A stretch of 35,812 nucleotides of DNA from Desulfuromonadales bacterium (GCA_009780995.1 WQYY01000002.1:1-35812), one strand, 5' to 3'; numbered from the stretch's first letter, positions 19,495 to 29,291 are shown. The notes: generated by a model from the sequence alone, not told the origin. Program-made: numbers and translations.

Positions 19495-19504
19495 TATTAA
19501 TTGA

Positions 19505-19855
19505 ATGAACTGTTTTAGCAAGGCAGAAAGGCTGCTGAAACGTAGTGAATTTCTGGCACTTGCTTCTAATGCTATTAAAAAAGAGTATACGCAGCATTTT
19601 ATTGTTGTATCCGGATCTTCTGAATATACACACCCACGTGTTGGGATTACAGTTAGTAAAAAAGTTGGGAATGCTGTTTGCCGCAATCGTGTAAAAAGAG
19701 TAGTTCGAGAGTTTTTTAGAAATAATAAGGAACTTTTTGTTACAGCAGATTATAACATTATCGCCAGAAGCGGTGCAGGCCAGATGAAACATTCTGATCT
19801 CTGTCAGGAACTTGCCAATGCAATTTATAAAATTGGTCAACAGCACTGCAGTTAA
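19505..19855 (+). CDS. rnpA: Ribonuclease P protein component
   Basis: [13 protein letters not shown]..., [28 protein letters not shown]. Confidence 0.95.
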   Translation: MNCFSKAERLLKRSEFLALASNAIKKEYTQHFIVVSGSSEYTHPRVGITVSKKVGNAVCRNRVKRVVREFFRNNKELFVTADYNIIARSGAGQMKHSDLCQELANAIYKIGQQHCS

Positions 19856-20057
19856 ATTTGTAATAGGAGTACTTCGTTTCTATAAAAGGTTTTTGTCACC
19901 ATTTACCGGAGCATCCTGCAGATTTTATCCTACCTGTTCAGAATACTCAATTCAGGCAATACAAAAATATGGACTTTTAAAAGGTGCAATTAAGACTATT
20001 ATTCGTATTGGTAAATGTCATCCGTTTCATCCTGGCGGATATGATCCGGTACGTTAG
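19812..20057 (+). CDS. yidD: Membrane protein insertion efficiency factor YidD (start uncertain; overlaps rnpA end)
   Basis: [60 protein letters not shown]. Confidence 0.93.
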   Translation: MPMQFIKLVNSTAVKFVIGVLRFYKRFLSPFTGASCRFYPTCSEYSIQAIQKYGLLKGAIKTIIRIGKCHPFHPGGYDPVR

Positions 20058-20072
20058 CTATAGGAGCTGTTC

Positions 20073-21749
20073 ATGGAAAACCGAAATCTTATAATAGCGG
20101 TTGTTTTGTCGATTGCAGTGATGCTTGGCTATTCATGGTTGTTTCCGCAACCTAAAAAGCCTTTACAGCAGCCTACTCAAACCACTTCTACAACAGCTAA
20201 TCAATCTAATGCTAATACAGTAAATACAGCACAAAAACCTTCTACTACGTCTACTCCAGCAGCGCCAATAACTACAACTTCATCAGCATCAGCTCCTCAA
20301 GGCCAAGTTGCGGCAAAAGATATTACTGTAGAAACCGATCTGTACACTGTAGTCATAAGCACAGACGGCGGAGCAATTAAAAAACTCGCTCTTAAAAGGT
20401 ATAATGATGTTGCAGGTACTGGCGGAAAGCCTTATCTTTTGGTCAATGAGGATAACGCGGCAGGCTATACTATTTCTTCGGAAATTCCGGGGACTCCTTC
20501 TCAGAGAATTCTGTTTTCCGCAACTCAAGATAGTTTGAAAGTCACAGGTTCTGAAAGTAAATCCTTGGAGCTTGTTGCGACTCTGCCTAATGGCCTGCAA
20601 CTTAAGAGGACATTTACGTTTTCCGGTCAAGATTATAGCATACACCTTGATCAATTACTTAGTAACGTTTCGCAAACAACTCAAGAAACTAATATACAAT
20701 TTGTACTCCGTAATAATATAAAAGAACATATAAATGAGCCCTCAGGTGGTTCTGGTCAGGGATTCTTTAGTAGAAGATATATGGATGTTTTTGGCCCTGC
20801 AGTCTTTGCTAATAACGGAGTTGTCTTTGATAAGCTTCAAGGTAAAGGAAGTTTAGAGGCTACTGAGAAAAGTTATGATAAAGGTGTGTTATGGAGCAGT
20901 TTTGGGGATAAATATTTTCTTAATGCCGTACTGGCAAAGGATAATAGCATTGCTTCGGTGACCTTAAGAGAAAAAGATGGCTACCTGGAGCAGATTATTT
21001 CTTCCGCGAAATTTACCCTTAATCCGGGCCAATCTATAAATGTCCCGTTCAAACTTTATTTTGGCCCTAAAGATATTAAGATATTGAAAGCTCAGGGGAG
21101 TGACCTTGAAGATGCTATAAATTTTGGATGGTTTTCAGCTATTGCAAGGCCTTTGCTTTTTGCCTTGAAGTTTTTTTACCGTTACTTGGGTAATTATGGT
21201 TTGGCAATTATACTTCTAACGGTCATTCTAAAAATAATCTTTTTTCCGCTTACGAACAAAAGTTATAAATCTATGAAGGCGATGCAAAAGCTTCAACCAA
21301 AGATGCAGGAACTTAAAGAAAAATATAAAGATGACCGTGAAGGGCTGAACCGTGCAGTTATGGAGCTTTATAGGACAAATAAAGTTAACCCTTTAGGTGG
21401 ATGTCTTCCTATGTTAGTTCAAATCCCTGTATTCTTTGGGCTATACAGAGCTCTTATGTATTCAGTCGAATTGCGTCAGGCACCTTTTTACTTTTGGATA
21501 CAAGATCTCTCTGCAAAAGATCCATATTATATAACCCCTATAATAATGGGTATATCAATGGTTATTCAACAGAAGATGACGCCTACAACTATGGATCCTT
21601 TACAAGCAAAGATGATGCTTGCGCTTCCGGTAGTATTTACCGTTATGTTTCTGAATTTTCCATCAGGTCTTGTTCTTTACTGGCTTGTTAATAATATTCT
21701 TACTATTGCGCAACAGGCGTATATTAACAAAACATTCAAAGAGGCGTAA
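20073..21749 (+). CDS. yidC: Membrane protein insertase YidC
   Basis: 558 aa; N-terminal TM, periplasmic domain, and NYGLAIILLTVILKIIFFPLTNKSYKSMKAMQKLQPKMQELKEKYKDD. Confidence 0.97.
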   Translation: MENRNLIIAVVLSIAVMLGYSWLFPQPKKPLQQPTQTTSTTANQSNANTVNTAQKPSTTSTPAAPITTTSSASAPQGQVAAKDITVETDLYTVVISTDGGAIKKLALKRYNDVAGTGGKPYLLVNEDNAAGYTISSEIPGTPSQRILFSATQDSLKVTGSESKSLELVATLPNGLQLKRTFTFSGQDYSIHLDQLLSNVSQTTQETNIQFVLRNNIKEHINEPSGGSGQGFFSRRYMDVFGPAVFANNGVVFDKLQGKGSLEATEKSYDKGVLWSSFGDKYFLNAVLAKDNSIASVTLREKDGYLEQIISSAKFTLNPGQSINVPFKLYFGPKDIKILKAQGSDLEDAINFGWFSAIARPLLFALKFFYRYLGNYGLAIILLTVILKIIFFPLTNKSYKSMKAMQKLQPKMQELKEKYKDDREGLNRAVMELYRTNKVNPLGGCLPMLVQIPVFFGLYRALMYSVELRQAPFYFWIQDLSAKDPYYITPIIMGISMVIQQKMTPTTMDPLQAKMMLALPVVFTVMFLNFPSGLVLYWLVNNILTIAQQAYINKTFKEA

Positions 21750-21757
21750 CAGCGATT

Positions 21758-23128
21758 ATGTACGTTGCTGATACAATAGCTGCCATAAGCACTCCTATTG
21801 GGGAAGGTGGCATAGGCATTATAAGGGTTAGCGGTCCGGAATCTCTCAAAATCCTGCAATCTATATTTAGACATAATTCAGACGGTGGCCTTATAAGCCA
21901 CCGTTTTTATTATGGCAATATTATCGAACCTTGTTCCGGTGATACACTGGACGAAGTTCTTGTCGTTTATATGAAAGCGCCTAACTCCTTTACCAGGGAA
22001 GATGTTGTAGAAATCCACTGCCATGGCGGTACTTTAGTTTTGGATAAAGTGCTTAAACTTGTATTGGCTAAAGGCGGGCATTTGGCAACACCTGGTGAAT
22101 TTACAAAAAGGGCATTTTTGAATGGGAGGATAGACCTTCTTCAGGCAGAAGCTATAATCGATATTATAAGAGGGAAAACAGATATTGCCCTTTCTGTTGC
22201 TCAGCATCAGAGAGCAGGGGCGCTCTCTGAAAAATTTCTTCAAATAAATAACAGCCTGAAAAAATCACTGGCCCTTTTTGAAGCATATATTGACTTTCCT
22301 GATGATGAGATAGGAGAGCATGATAACAGCTTAATACTGGCGGAAGTTAATTCGGCAGAGGAGCTGGCTCTGCAGCTACTCTCAACATATGAAGAAGGAA
22401 GAGTTATCCGCGACGGCGTTTCAGTAATTATAGCCGGAAAGCCTAACGTAGGTAAATCAAGTCTGTTAAATGCTCTTTTACAAGAGCAACGGGCGATTGT
22501 TACCTCTTTACCAGGAACTACAAGAGACCTTATTGAAGAAATTGTCAATGTTAACGGATTACCTGTAAAGCTTCTTGATACGGCAGGGATACGGAAAAGT
22601 GGTAATTTAGTGGAACAAGAGGGAATCCGTATGGCCCTTGAGCGAATATCAACTGCTGATCTTGTGCTTTTCCTTTTGGATAGTTCCAAACCTTTTGATA
22701 AAGATGATGAACATGCTATGGAAGCCTTCGCAGCTTCAAAACTTATGCTTGTTTTGAACAAAAACGACCTTCCTGAAAAAATAGTGCTTCCTGAACATTT
22801 GAAAGAATTGCCTTTTGTATCTATTTCTACTCTGACAGGATCTGGCCTGAATGAGCTGAAGAAACAGATAACAGATATGTTTTTACATGGTAAAGCCGTG
22901 GACAGTAGAGAGTATGCTGCCCTTTCAAGGGCTCGTCACAGAGATTCCCTTGTGAAAGCTCTGGAAGCCATTCAACGGTTTAAACTGAATTTTGAAATAG
23001 GCGCTCCAAGTGAAATTACGTCAATTGACCTTGGCGAAGCGCTGAATGCAATAGGAGAGATAACGGGGGAAACTACGCCAGAGGATATTTTGGATATTAT
23101 ATTTGGCCAGTTTTGTATCGGGAAGTAA
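21758..23128 (+). CDS. mnmE: tRNA modification GTPase MnmE
   Basis: DTIAAISTPIGEGGIGIIRVSG, GKPNVGKSSLLNALL, TTRDLIEE, DTAGIR, C-terminal FGQFCIGK. Confidence 0.97.
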   Translation: MYVADTIAAISTPIGEGGIGIIRVSGPESLKILQSIFRHNSDGGLISHRFYYGNIIEPCSGDTLDEVLVVYMKAPNSFTREDVVEIHCHGGTLVLDKVLKLVLAKGGHLATPGEFTKRAFLNGRIDLLQAEAIIDIIRGKTDIALSVAQHQRAGALSEKFLQINNSLKKSLALFEAYIDFPDDEIGEHDNSLILAEVNSAEELALQLLSTYEEGRVIRDGVSVIIAGKPNVGKSSLLNALLQEQRAIVTSLPGTTRDLIEEIVNVNGLPVKLLDTAGIRKSGNLVEQEGIRMALERISTADLVLFLLDSSKPFDKDDEHAMEAFAASKLMLVLNKNDLPEKIVLPEHLKELPFVSISTLTGSGLNELKKQITDMFLHGKAVDSREYAALSRARHRDSLVKALEAIQRFKLNFEIGAPSEITSIDLGEALNAIGEITGETTPEDILDIIFGQFCIGK

Positions 23129-23133
23129 TAAAT

Positions 23134-23348
23134 AACTTCAGCTTTTGGTCATATGTATCGTTTGAGTGTAGGGGCGAACTGTGTTCGCCCGCGCCTTTCT
23201 GAGGATGGAACGATTGCAGAAAAAGAAATATCGGCTTTATCTGAAAACTTATAACTCTATTAAAATTATAAAATATGTTGTTATGCCAAGCCATATACAT
23301 ATGATTATCATAATCGATAGCAGCGGGCGAACACAGTTCGCCCCTACA
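23134..23348. repeat. Family B/C element between mnmE and mnmG with a perfect 26-bp inverted repeat
   Basis: ACTTCAGCTTTTGGTCATATG (C-type end, 23134 onward); TGTAGGGGCGAACTGTGTTCGCCCGC (23167-23192) is the exact reverse complement of GCGGGCGAACACAGTTCGCCCCTACA (23323-23348). Confidence 0.88.
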
Positions 23349-23414
23349 TAAAACCCTGTGCCATGGGGCATTGCAAAACCAATGAGTCATTTACAGCCCC
23401 TACAAATTTTAAAT

Positions 23415-23430
23415 TGTTTCACGTGAAACA
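23415..23430. promoter_or_regulatory. parS centromere site (ParB binding)
   Basis: TGTTTCACGTGAAACA: perfect 16-bp palindrome matching the canonical bacterial parS. Confidence 0.93.
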
Positions 23431-23469
23431 TTTTGTATAATTTCTTAAAACAACCAACAGGAAGCAATT

Positions 23470-25344
23470 TTGATAATTTACGATAAAAAATATGATGTAA
23501 TAGTTGTAGGTGGAGGCCATGCGGGATGTGAAGCTGCTCTTGCTTCTGCCCGGATGGGATGCAGCACTTTACTTTTAACCATGAATCTGGACGCTATTGC
23601 AATGATGTCATGTAACCCATCTGTTGGGGGACAGGCAAAAGGACAAATTGTACGGGAGATAGATGCTCTTGGCGGCGAAATGGGCAAAAATATTGATGCT
23701 ACCGGAATACAATTTCGTGTGCTAAACACAAGAAAAGGGCCGGCAGTCCGCTCTTCAAGAGCGCAGGCAGATAAGCGGCATTATCGTTTTAGAATGAAAG
23801 AAGTACTTGAAAAACAGCAGAACCTTGACCTGAAACAAGGAGAAGTTACAGGGTTATGGATTGAAAATGGTCAGGTTTATGGGATAGATACAGTTGCCCA
23901 AGTGAGATATGCGAGCAAAACAGTTGTTCTTACTACCGGAACATTTATGAGAGGTCTTATCCATATTGGCCTCACTCATTATTCAGGTGGTCGGGCGGGA
24001 GATCTCCCTTCAATAGGTTTATCTGATTATTTAAAAAATATAGGGTTTCAGGTAGGGCGGCTTAAAACAGGGACTCCCGCTCGTCTTGACGGTCGTACAA
24101 TAGATTTCAGCAAACTGGAGCCTCAAGGTGGTGATAATCCCCCGCACCCTTTTTCTTTCTCAACTAAAAAACTGGAATGTGAACAAGTTCCTTGCTACAT
24201 AGCTTATACAAATTCCAAAAGCCATGACATAATCCGTTCAAATCTTGACCGTTCCCCTCTTTATTCCGGAATTATAGAAGGAATCGGGCCAAGGTATTGT
24301 CCTTCTATTGAAGATAAAGTTGTACGGTTTCCTGATAAAGAACGGCATCAGACCTTTATAGAACCTGAAGGCAAGCATACTACAGAATATTATCCTTCCG
24401 GACTCTCCACATCTCTTCCCATTGATGTGCAGTGGGCTTTTTACAGGAGTATAAAAGGGCTTGAGAATGTGGAGATAATGCGCCCTGCCTATGCGATAGA
24501 ATATGATTATGTTGATCCTCTGGAATTACATGGCTCTCTTGAGACAAAAAAAATCAGATCTCTTTATCATGCCGGCCAGATAAACGGCACTTCAGGTTAT
24601 GAAGAAGCGGCGGGGCAGGGGCTTATAGCTGGGATCAATGCTGCGCTGCGGGTCAAAGGAAAGGGCACCCTGGTATTGGGGAGAAATGAAGCATATATAG
24701 GGGTTATGATTGATGACCTAGTGACGCTTGGAACAAAAGAACCTTACAGAATGTTTACCTCCAGGGCTGAATACAGGCTTTTGTTAAGAGAGGACAATGC
24801 AGACCTCAGATTGAGAGAGCTTGGTCATAAGCTTGGCCTTGTTTCTGAAGAAGAGTATAAAACCTTTCAGGAAAAGAGGAAAAGCATTGAAGAAAATCTC
24901 CAAAAGATGGAAACATCGAAAATTCTCCCTTCAGAAGCTGATCCTGAATTTATGGACAAGTTCGGATTATCTGATATTCAGAATTCAATAACTTTCGAAC
25001 ATTTATTGAAGCGGCCTGATATCTGTATCAACGATCTTACAGCCCTTGATCCTTCCTTCTCCTCTTTAAGTGAAGAGGTAAAGGAGCAGGTTGAAATTCA
25101 GATAAAATATAAAGGTTATATTGACAGGCAGCTTGATCAGGTAAAGCGTATGGAGAAGATGGAATCTGTGAATATTCCGGTAAATTTCAATTATAGCGCT
25201 GTTTCGGGCTTGACTGCTGAAGTCAGGGAAAAGCTGGAGAAATTCAGGCCTGATACCCTTGGCAAGGCCGCCAGGATTCAAGGAATTACCCCTGCCGCAA
25301 TCGCGATTCTCTCTATTATTATTAAAGCAAAGAGCAATCCATGA
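23470..25344 (+). CDS. mnmG: tRNA uridine-5-carboxymethylaminomethyl modification enzyme MnmG
   Basis: DVIVVGGGHAGCEAALASARMG, MSCNPSVGGQAKGQIVREIDALGGEMG, GINAALR, PYRMFTSRAEYRLLLREDNADLRL. Confidence 0.97.
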   Translation: MIIYDKKYDVIVVGGGHAGCEAALASARMGCSTLLLTMNLDAIAMMSCNPSVGGQAKGQIVREIDALGGEMGKNIDATGIQFRVLNTRKGPAVRSSRAQADKRHYRFRMKEVLEKQQNLDLKQGEVTGLWIENGQVYGIDTVAQVRYASKTVVLTTGTFMRGLIHIGLTHYSGGRAGDLPSIGLSDYLKNIGFQVGRLKTGTPARLDGRTIDFSKLEPQGGDNPPHPFSFSTKKLECEQVPCYIAYTNSKSHDIIRSNLDRSPLYSGIIEGIGPRYCPSIEDKVVRFPDKERHQTFIEPEGKHTTEYYPSGLSTSLPIDVQWAFYRSIKGLENVEIMRPAYAIEYDYVDPLELHGSLETKKIRSLYHAGQINGTSGYEEAAGQGLIAGINAALRVKGKGTLVLGRNEAYIGVMIDDLVTLGTKEPYRMFTSRAEYRLLLREDNADLRLRELGHKLGLVSEEEYKTFQEKRKSIEENLQKMETSKILPSEADPEFMDKFGLSDIQNSITFEHLLKRPDICINDLTALDPSFSSLSEEVKEQVEIQIKYKGYIDRQLDQVKRMEKMESVNIPVNFNYSAVSGLTAEVREKLEKFRPDTLGKAARIQGITPAAIAILSIIIKAKSNP

Positions 25345-25994
25345 TTTGGCAGAATATTTTGCTTAAAGGGGCTGAAGAGATTGATCTGGTTGTGACTCCA
25401 AAGCAGCTACAGCAGTTTGAGGTTTTGTTAGATGAGCTTTTAAAATGGAATCAGAAGATTAATCTGACAGCTATTACAGATTTTGAGGATATAGCGGTTA
25501 AGCATTTTATAGATTCCATGACTCTTTTTAAGGTTATTGATGATGAAGGGACTCTGCTTGATGTAGGTTCTGGAGCGGGTTTCCCGGCTATTCCCCTTAA
25601 GATCATGAAGCCGGAATTGCAAATAGTTTCGGTTGACGCAATTGGAAAGAAGATAATGTTTCAGAAACATATTGCAAGAGTGCTTGCCCTTAAAGAGTTT
25701 ACACCCATACATGAAAGAGTTGAAAAGCTTTATAAGAATTATACGGAACATTTTAACTGGATAGTTTCCAGAGCATTTGCTTCTATTGAAGAATTTGTTG
25801 AATTAGTGGATAAATTACTGGCAGGAAACGGAAAAATTATAGCCATGAAAGGGCGCGATATAAATTCTGAAATAGAAAATTTCAGAATAAAAGAATCAGC
25901 AAATAAATTTCAGATACAAGAGATAAATTTTCACCTTCCGGTGTCAGATGATGAACGTAATTTTATAATTTTTAAGCAAGCTGTTCATGTATGA
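25341..25994 (+). CDS. rsmG: 16S rRNA m7G527 methyltransferase
   Basis: LLKWNQKINLTAITD, KHFIDSM, LLDVGSGAGFPAIPLKI, IVSRAFASIEEF. Confidence 0.93.
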   Translation: MIWQNILLKGAEEIDLVVTPKQLQQFEVLLDELLKWNQKINLTAITDFEDIAVKHFIDSMTLFKVIDDEGTLLDVGSGAGFPAIPLKIMKPELQIVSVDAIGKKIMFQKHIARVLALKEFTPIHERVEKLYKNYTEHFNWIVSRAFASIEEFVELVDKLLAGNGKIIAMKGRDINSEIENFRIKESANKFQIQEINFHLPVSDDERNFIIFKQAVHV

Positions 25995-26171
25995 AAAAGA
26001 TAAATGACCTGCAATTAAAAGTAGTGGTTTATTCAGCCTAAAATTGCCGAGAATAGAAAAATAGCGTAAAATTTTATCTACCCTCTAACAACGCGATAAT
26101 TTTAATTTGTAACCAAAATTTGAAGGCCTATTTTTGAATAAAAAATAAGCAAATCTCCGGCATACAAAAAA

Positions 26172-27044
26172 TCATTCTTCTTCGTAATAATATGAATAGT
26201 CTATACCTTTCATAAACATTTCACGGTCGTTAATTTTATCGGTCAATGCATTTTCCAATAATCTTTTAATTGCACTGCTGTCGGTATGACTTACTATCAT
26301 TGCACTCAGATAATCGTTCTTGTTAATTTTACTCCAATCAACGCATTGTTTTAGTTGTTTTTTGAAAATCAAATCAAGCCAAATTCGTGTGCTTCGTCCG
26401 TTTCCCTCCATAAAGGGGTGGGCAACATTCATTTCCACATATTTATTTACAATATTGTCAAAAGTATTTTCAGGCATTTGTTCAATTTGTTTCAATGTAT
26501 TATCCAAAAACATCGCCATTGCAAATTGAAAACCGCCTTTTGCAATATTTTTTTGCCTGACTTTTCCTGCGAAATCGTACAAACCGCCAAAAATATAAGC
26601 GTGAATTTGCTGTAAACTCTTAACTGTGCCTATATCTTTACTCGCAACGAGATTGCTGCCAAAAAATGAATATGCTTTTTTCTTGCTTTGTCCATCAATG
26701 GTGTTGTCACTATAAAGAAACCAATCAAGAAACTTAATTGCCTTGTTGTTGGGAAAATGTTTGGCAAGAACGATAACCCCGTCACTGTCAAGTGTATCAG
26801 CCAAACGCTTTTTGCCGTCTGCTGCTACAAATTTGAAACCGTGAGTGGCACTCACAAGTTGGTTTTGCTCTTTGATAAGTTTGCGTTTTAGCCAACGCCA
26901 ATAATTGTTTGCTTTTGTGTAATCGTCTTGCTCATTAAGCACCGTAACAATATCTACGACATTAAACCACCATTTGGAATTTTCCTCGTCCCAAACGGCT
27001 CGTACTTCTTTGTCATCGAAAAATCGGATTGATATTTTGCTCAT
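26172..27044 (-). CDS. Fic-family protein with N-terminal Bro-N/RhuM-like domain (putative AMPylase)
   Basis: Fic motif HPFMEGNGRSTR; N-terminal VRAVWDEENSKWWFNVVDIVTVLNEQDDY; C-terminal DKINDREMFMKGIDYSYYYEEE, resembling class III Fic. Confidence 0.85.
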   Translation of the reverse strand: MSKISIRFFDDKEVRAVWDEENSKWWFNVVDIVTVLNEQDDYTKANNYWRWLKRKLIKEQNQLVSATHGFKFVAADGKKRLADTLDSDGVIVLAKHFPNNKAIKFLDWFLYSDNTIDGQSKKKAYSFFGSNLVASKDIGTVKSLQQIHAYIFGGLYDFAGKVRQKNIAKGGFQFAMAMFLDNTLKQIEQMPENTFDNIVNKYVEMNVAHPFMEGNGRSTRIWLDLIFKKQLKQCVDWSKINKNDYLSAMIVSHTDSSAIKRLLENALTDKINDREMFMKGIDYSYYYEEE

Positions 27045-27172
27045 ATATTTTTTTCTTTAATATTTCAAACACGGGTGTATTTTTTACATTATCAGAAGTT
27101 ATTGGATTTTTTTGTGTCTTAATACTGTTGGCAAAGATATAATATTATTTTTAGTTGTCAATACCGAGAACA

Positions 27173-27182
27173 ATTGCCTAAT
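27173..27182. repeat. Solitary family A ATTGCCTAAT half-unit
   Basis: ATTGCCTAATTTTATAATAAACTA upstream of the 27240 ORF. Confidence 0.5.
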
Positions 27183-27239
27183 TTTATAATAAACTATCTG
27201 TCAATGTCTAACTGCCTGCAGTACTAATGAAAGGAACAT

Positions 27240-27830
27240 ATGCGTAAACTTATTATTTTGATTCTGATCGTTATTGTGATTTGTGCAGCCTGTTTCTTTG
27301 GTTGGCCTCTTATACGTACCCTATTTTTTGGAGGCCGTATCTCCTACGCAAATAGTCCTAAGGGGCAATGGGTTGGTGAACTCGAAATCTCAAGAGACTA
27401 TAGCCCCATTATCGCTGGCGCTGTTTTGTCCCATAAGAAGGCTGCTATTCACTTCGATTTAAGCGTCCAAGATACCTTTATGGATAAATACCAAGGAGAC
27501 GGAGAACTATATCTTCAAGGTGATTCCGCCCCACGCCGTATACACATCGGCTCATTCAGTGTCGATGCTGTGCCTACTTTAGATGACAATGGACAAATTA
27601 TCAAAAGCCAAGTTCAGAGGTTATCAGCAGTGCTTCACATCTTTAACAAACCCAAATCCGCAGATGAATATTATGATATCAACGGCCACTTTACGCCTCA
27701 GGAAATGATATTCAAACCAGAGTGGAGCAGCGATCTCACGCTTTCGGGAAAGCTTCACCGAGGAACAGAGCAGGATTTCAATCAAATACGTCAACAGTTA
27801 ACAACTGAGACAAAGAATCAACAACGATAA
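27240..27830 (+). CDS. Hypothetical membrane-anchored/secreted protein
   Basis: N-terminal hydrophobic segment MRKLIILILIVIVICAACFFGWPLI, then a soluble domain of mostly beta appearance. RBS-like AAAGGA upstream. Confidence 0.65.
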   Translation: MRKLIILILIVIVICAACFFGWPLIRTLFFGGRISYANSPKGQWVGELEISRDYSPIIAGAVLSHKKAAIHFDLSVQDTFMDKYQGDGELYLQGDSAPRRIHIGSFSVDAVPTLDDNGQIIKSQVQRLSAVLHIFNKPKSADEYYDINGHFTPQEMIFKPEWSSDLTLSGKLHRGTEQDFNQIRQQLTTETKNQQR

Positions 27831-27957
27831 AAGGGACGGACGGTATTTTGTGGATAGTATATTTAATTGATAGCAAATCTAAAATAGCTTCATATACTGT
27901 TCCTGGAATAGCCGCTATTTCGCAAAACTGCTCGTTAGCGGGGGTGCTTTTTCTGTT

Positions 27958-28986
27958 TTATTTTTTTATTGCTCTTAAACGTGTCATAATAGTATCCCCA
28001 TAAGGAGTAAGTGCCCAGTATTTGCCTTTGTCGTGTATACTACGTTTTTTTAAACTTTCTGTTATGTATCCCAAAGCTCTAAACTGTATTTTCAATGTTT
28101 GGAAGTCAGTGTCAGTGATTGAAAACTCAGCAGGTGTTCTATTATCTTTCTTGAATTTCTTTGCCAAGTCTTTGTATCTTTTTTTTCTTATTATTTCATT
28201 TATTTTAGATTTGATTACAGATTCAGTCGTTTCGTCAATCATTAAAGGACTTATTTCAGCAAATATTTCATTCCAAATTAAATCAACTTTTTCTGTATAA
28301 CGTTCTTTGTCGAGTCCCCAATCTCCCACTGCAACTACAGAAAAATTTACTTCAATACTATCTTCACCTGAACTTAGATTTTCAGTGCCTTCAGGTGCTT
28401 TATCTTTAGATTTTGCTATTTCAATCTGTAATAATTCATTTTGTTTTTTTAGTGCTAAAATTTCTTTTGCAATGTCTTCACTTGGTAAAAAAGTTGCTTT
28501 TACCCATCCATATCTAGGTTTGTCTTTTATCAGTTTTACTAAACTTCTGCTCACAAGTGAGCCAAGGTTACTTGGATTTTCCCAATAACGACACATCTTT
28601 TGTCGAACAAGGTCTTTAAATTTTTCTAACTTCTGTTTTAATTCTCCATCTTTTTCACTTTTTCCTACTGCAATATTTTCTGGATTTTTATGCAAAAAAC
28701 CTATAATCGGAATTTCTTTCGATAATGCGTATTCGTATTCCATTTGAGTGAAACTAACGCCGTCTTTATTTAATGAACCATATCTCCCCCCAACAATAAT
28801 TATGTAATAATCACAATCATCTATAAGTCTTTGTATCAAAGTCCATTGATCGTCGTCAGCAGCAGGAAACAATTCCATTCCAACAGGAATGCAATCAAGC
28901 TCAAGAAGAGCTTGCATTACTTCTTGTCTTTCTTCTGATAAATCTTTGTAAGTTGAACTCACGAAAATCTGGTATTTTTTTTCCAT
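27958..28986 (-). CDS. DUF4062-type (TIR-like) protein with possible C-terminal winged-helix
   Basis: KKYQIFVSSTYKDLSEERQEVMQALLELDCIPVGMELFPAADDDQWTLIQRLIDDCDYYIIIVGGRYGS; C-terminal FRALGYITESLKKRSIHDKGKYWALTPYGDTIMTRLRA. Confidence 0.82.
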   Translation of the reverse strand: MEKKYQIFVSSTYKDLSEERQEVMQALLELDCIPVGMELFPAADDDQWTLIQRLIDDCDYYIIIVGGRYGSLNKDGVSFTQMEYEYALSKEIPIIGFLHKNPENIAVGKSEKDGELKQKLEKFKDLVRQKMCRYWENPSNLGSLVSRSLVKLIKDKPRYGWVKATFLPSEDIAKEILALKKQNELLQIEIAKSKDKAPEGTENLSSGEDSIEVNFSVVAVGDWGLDKERYTEKVDLIWNEIFAEISPLMIDETTESVIKSKINEIIRKKRYKDLAKKFKKDNRTPAEFSITDTDFQTLKIQFRALGYITESLKKRSIHDKGKYWALTPYGDTIMTRLRAIKK

Positions 28987-29258
28987 ATTTCAAATTCTTT
29001 ATTATGAGTATTTGTTTGATAGCATTATTGCTGACATATAAATATACGCACCTTTTCAGGGTTGTCCATAAAATTATTAAAAAACTTTTTATAGTGCAAT
29101 ATATTGTTTATTAATAGGTTTGAGTGGTTACTGAATAATTCAAAAAACATCTAAGATTCGATTTTGCAATGACTTAATTTATTATGTATAAAAGTGTTCT
29201 GGCGGTATTCTTTTTAGTTTTGGTTATCAAGACTCTAAAAAGGGGATAGAACAGAACA

Positions 29259-29268
29259 ATTGCCTAAT
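29259..29268. repeat. Solitary family A ATTGCCTAAT half-unit
   Basis: AACAATTGCCTAATTATCTGATAACC; shares the AACAATTGCCTAATT context with the 27173 copy. Confidence 0.5.
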
Positions 29269-29291
29269 TATCTGATAACCTAACAAACCAC

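Noticed and set aside
19433-19846. 137-aa minus-strand ORF
   Set aside because: Antisense to rpmH and rnpA, which are certain.
22240-22761. 173-aa minus-strand ORF
   Set aside because: Antisense shadow of mnmE with no recognisable motif.
23097-23390. 97-aa minus-strand ORF between mnmE and mnmG
   Set aside because: Entirely made of the family B inverted repeat; repeat translation rather than a gene.
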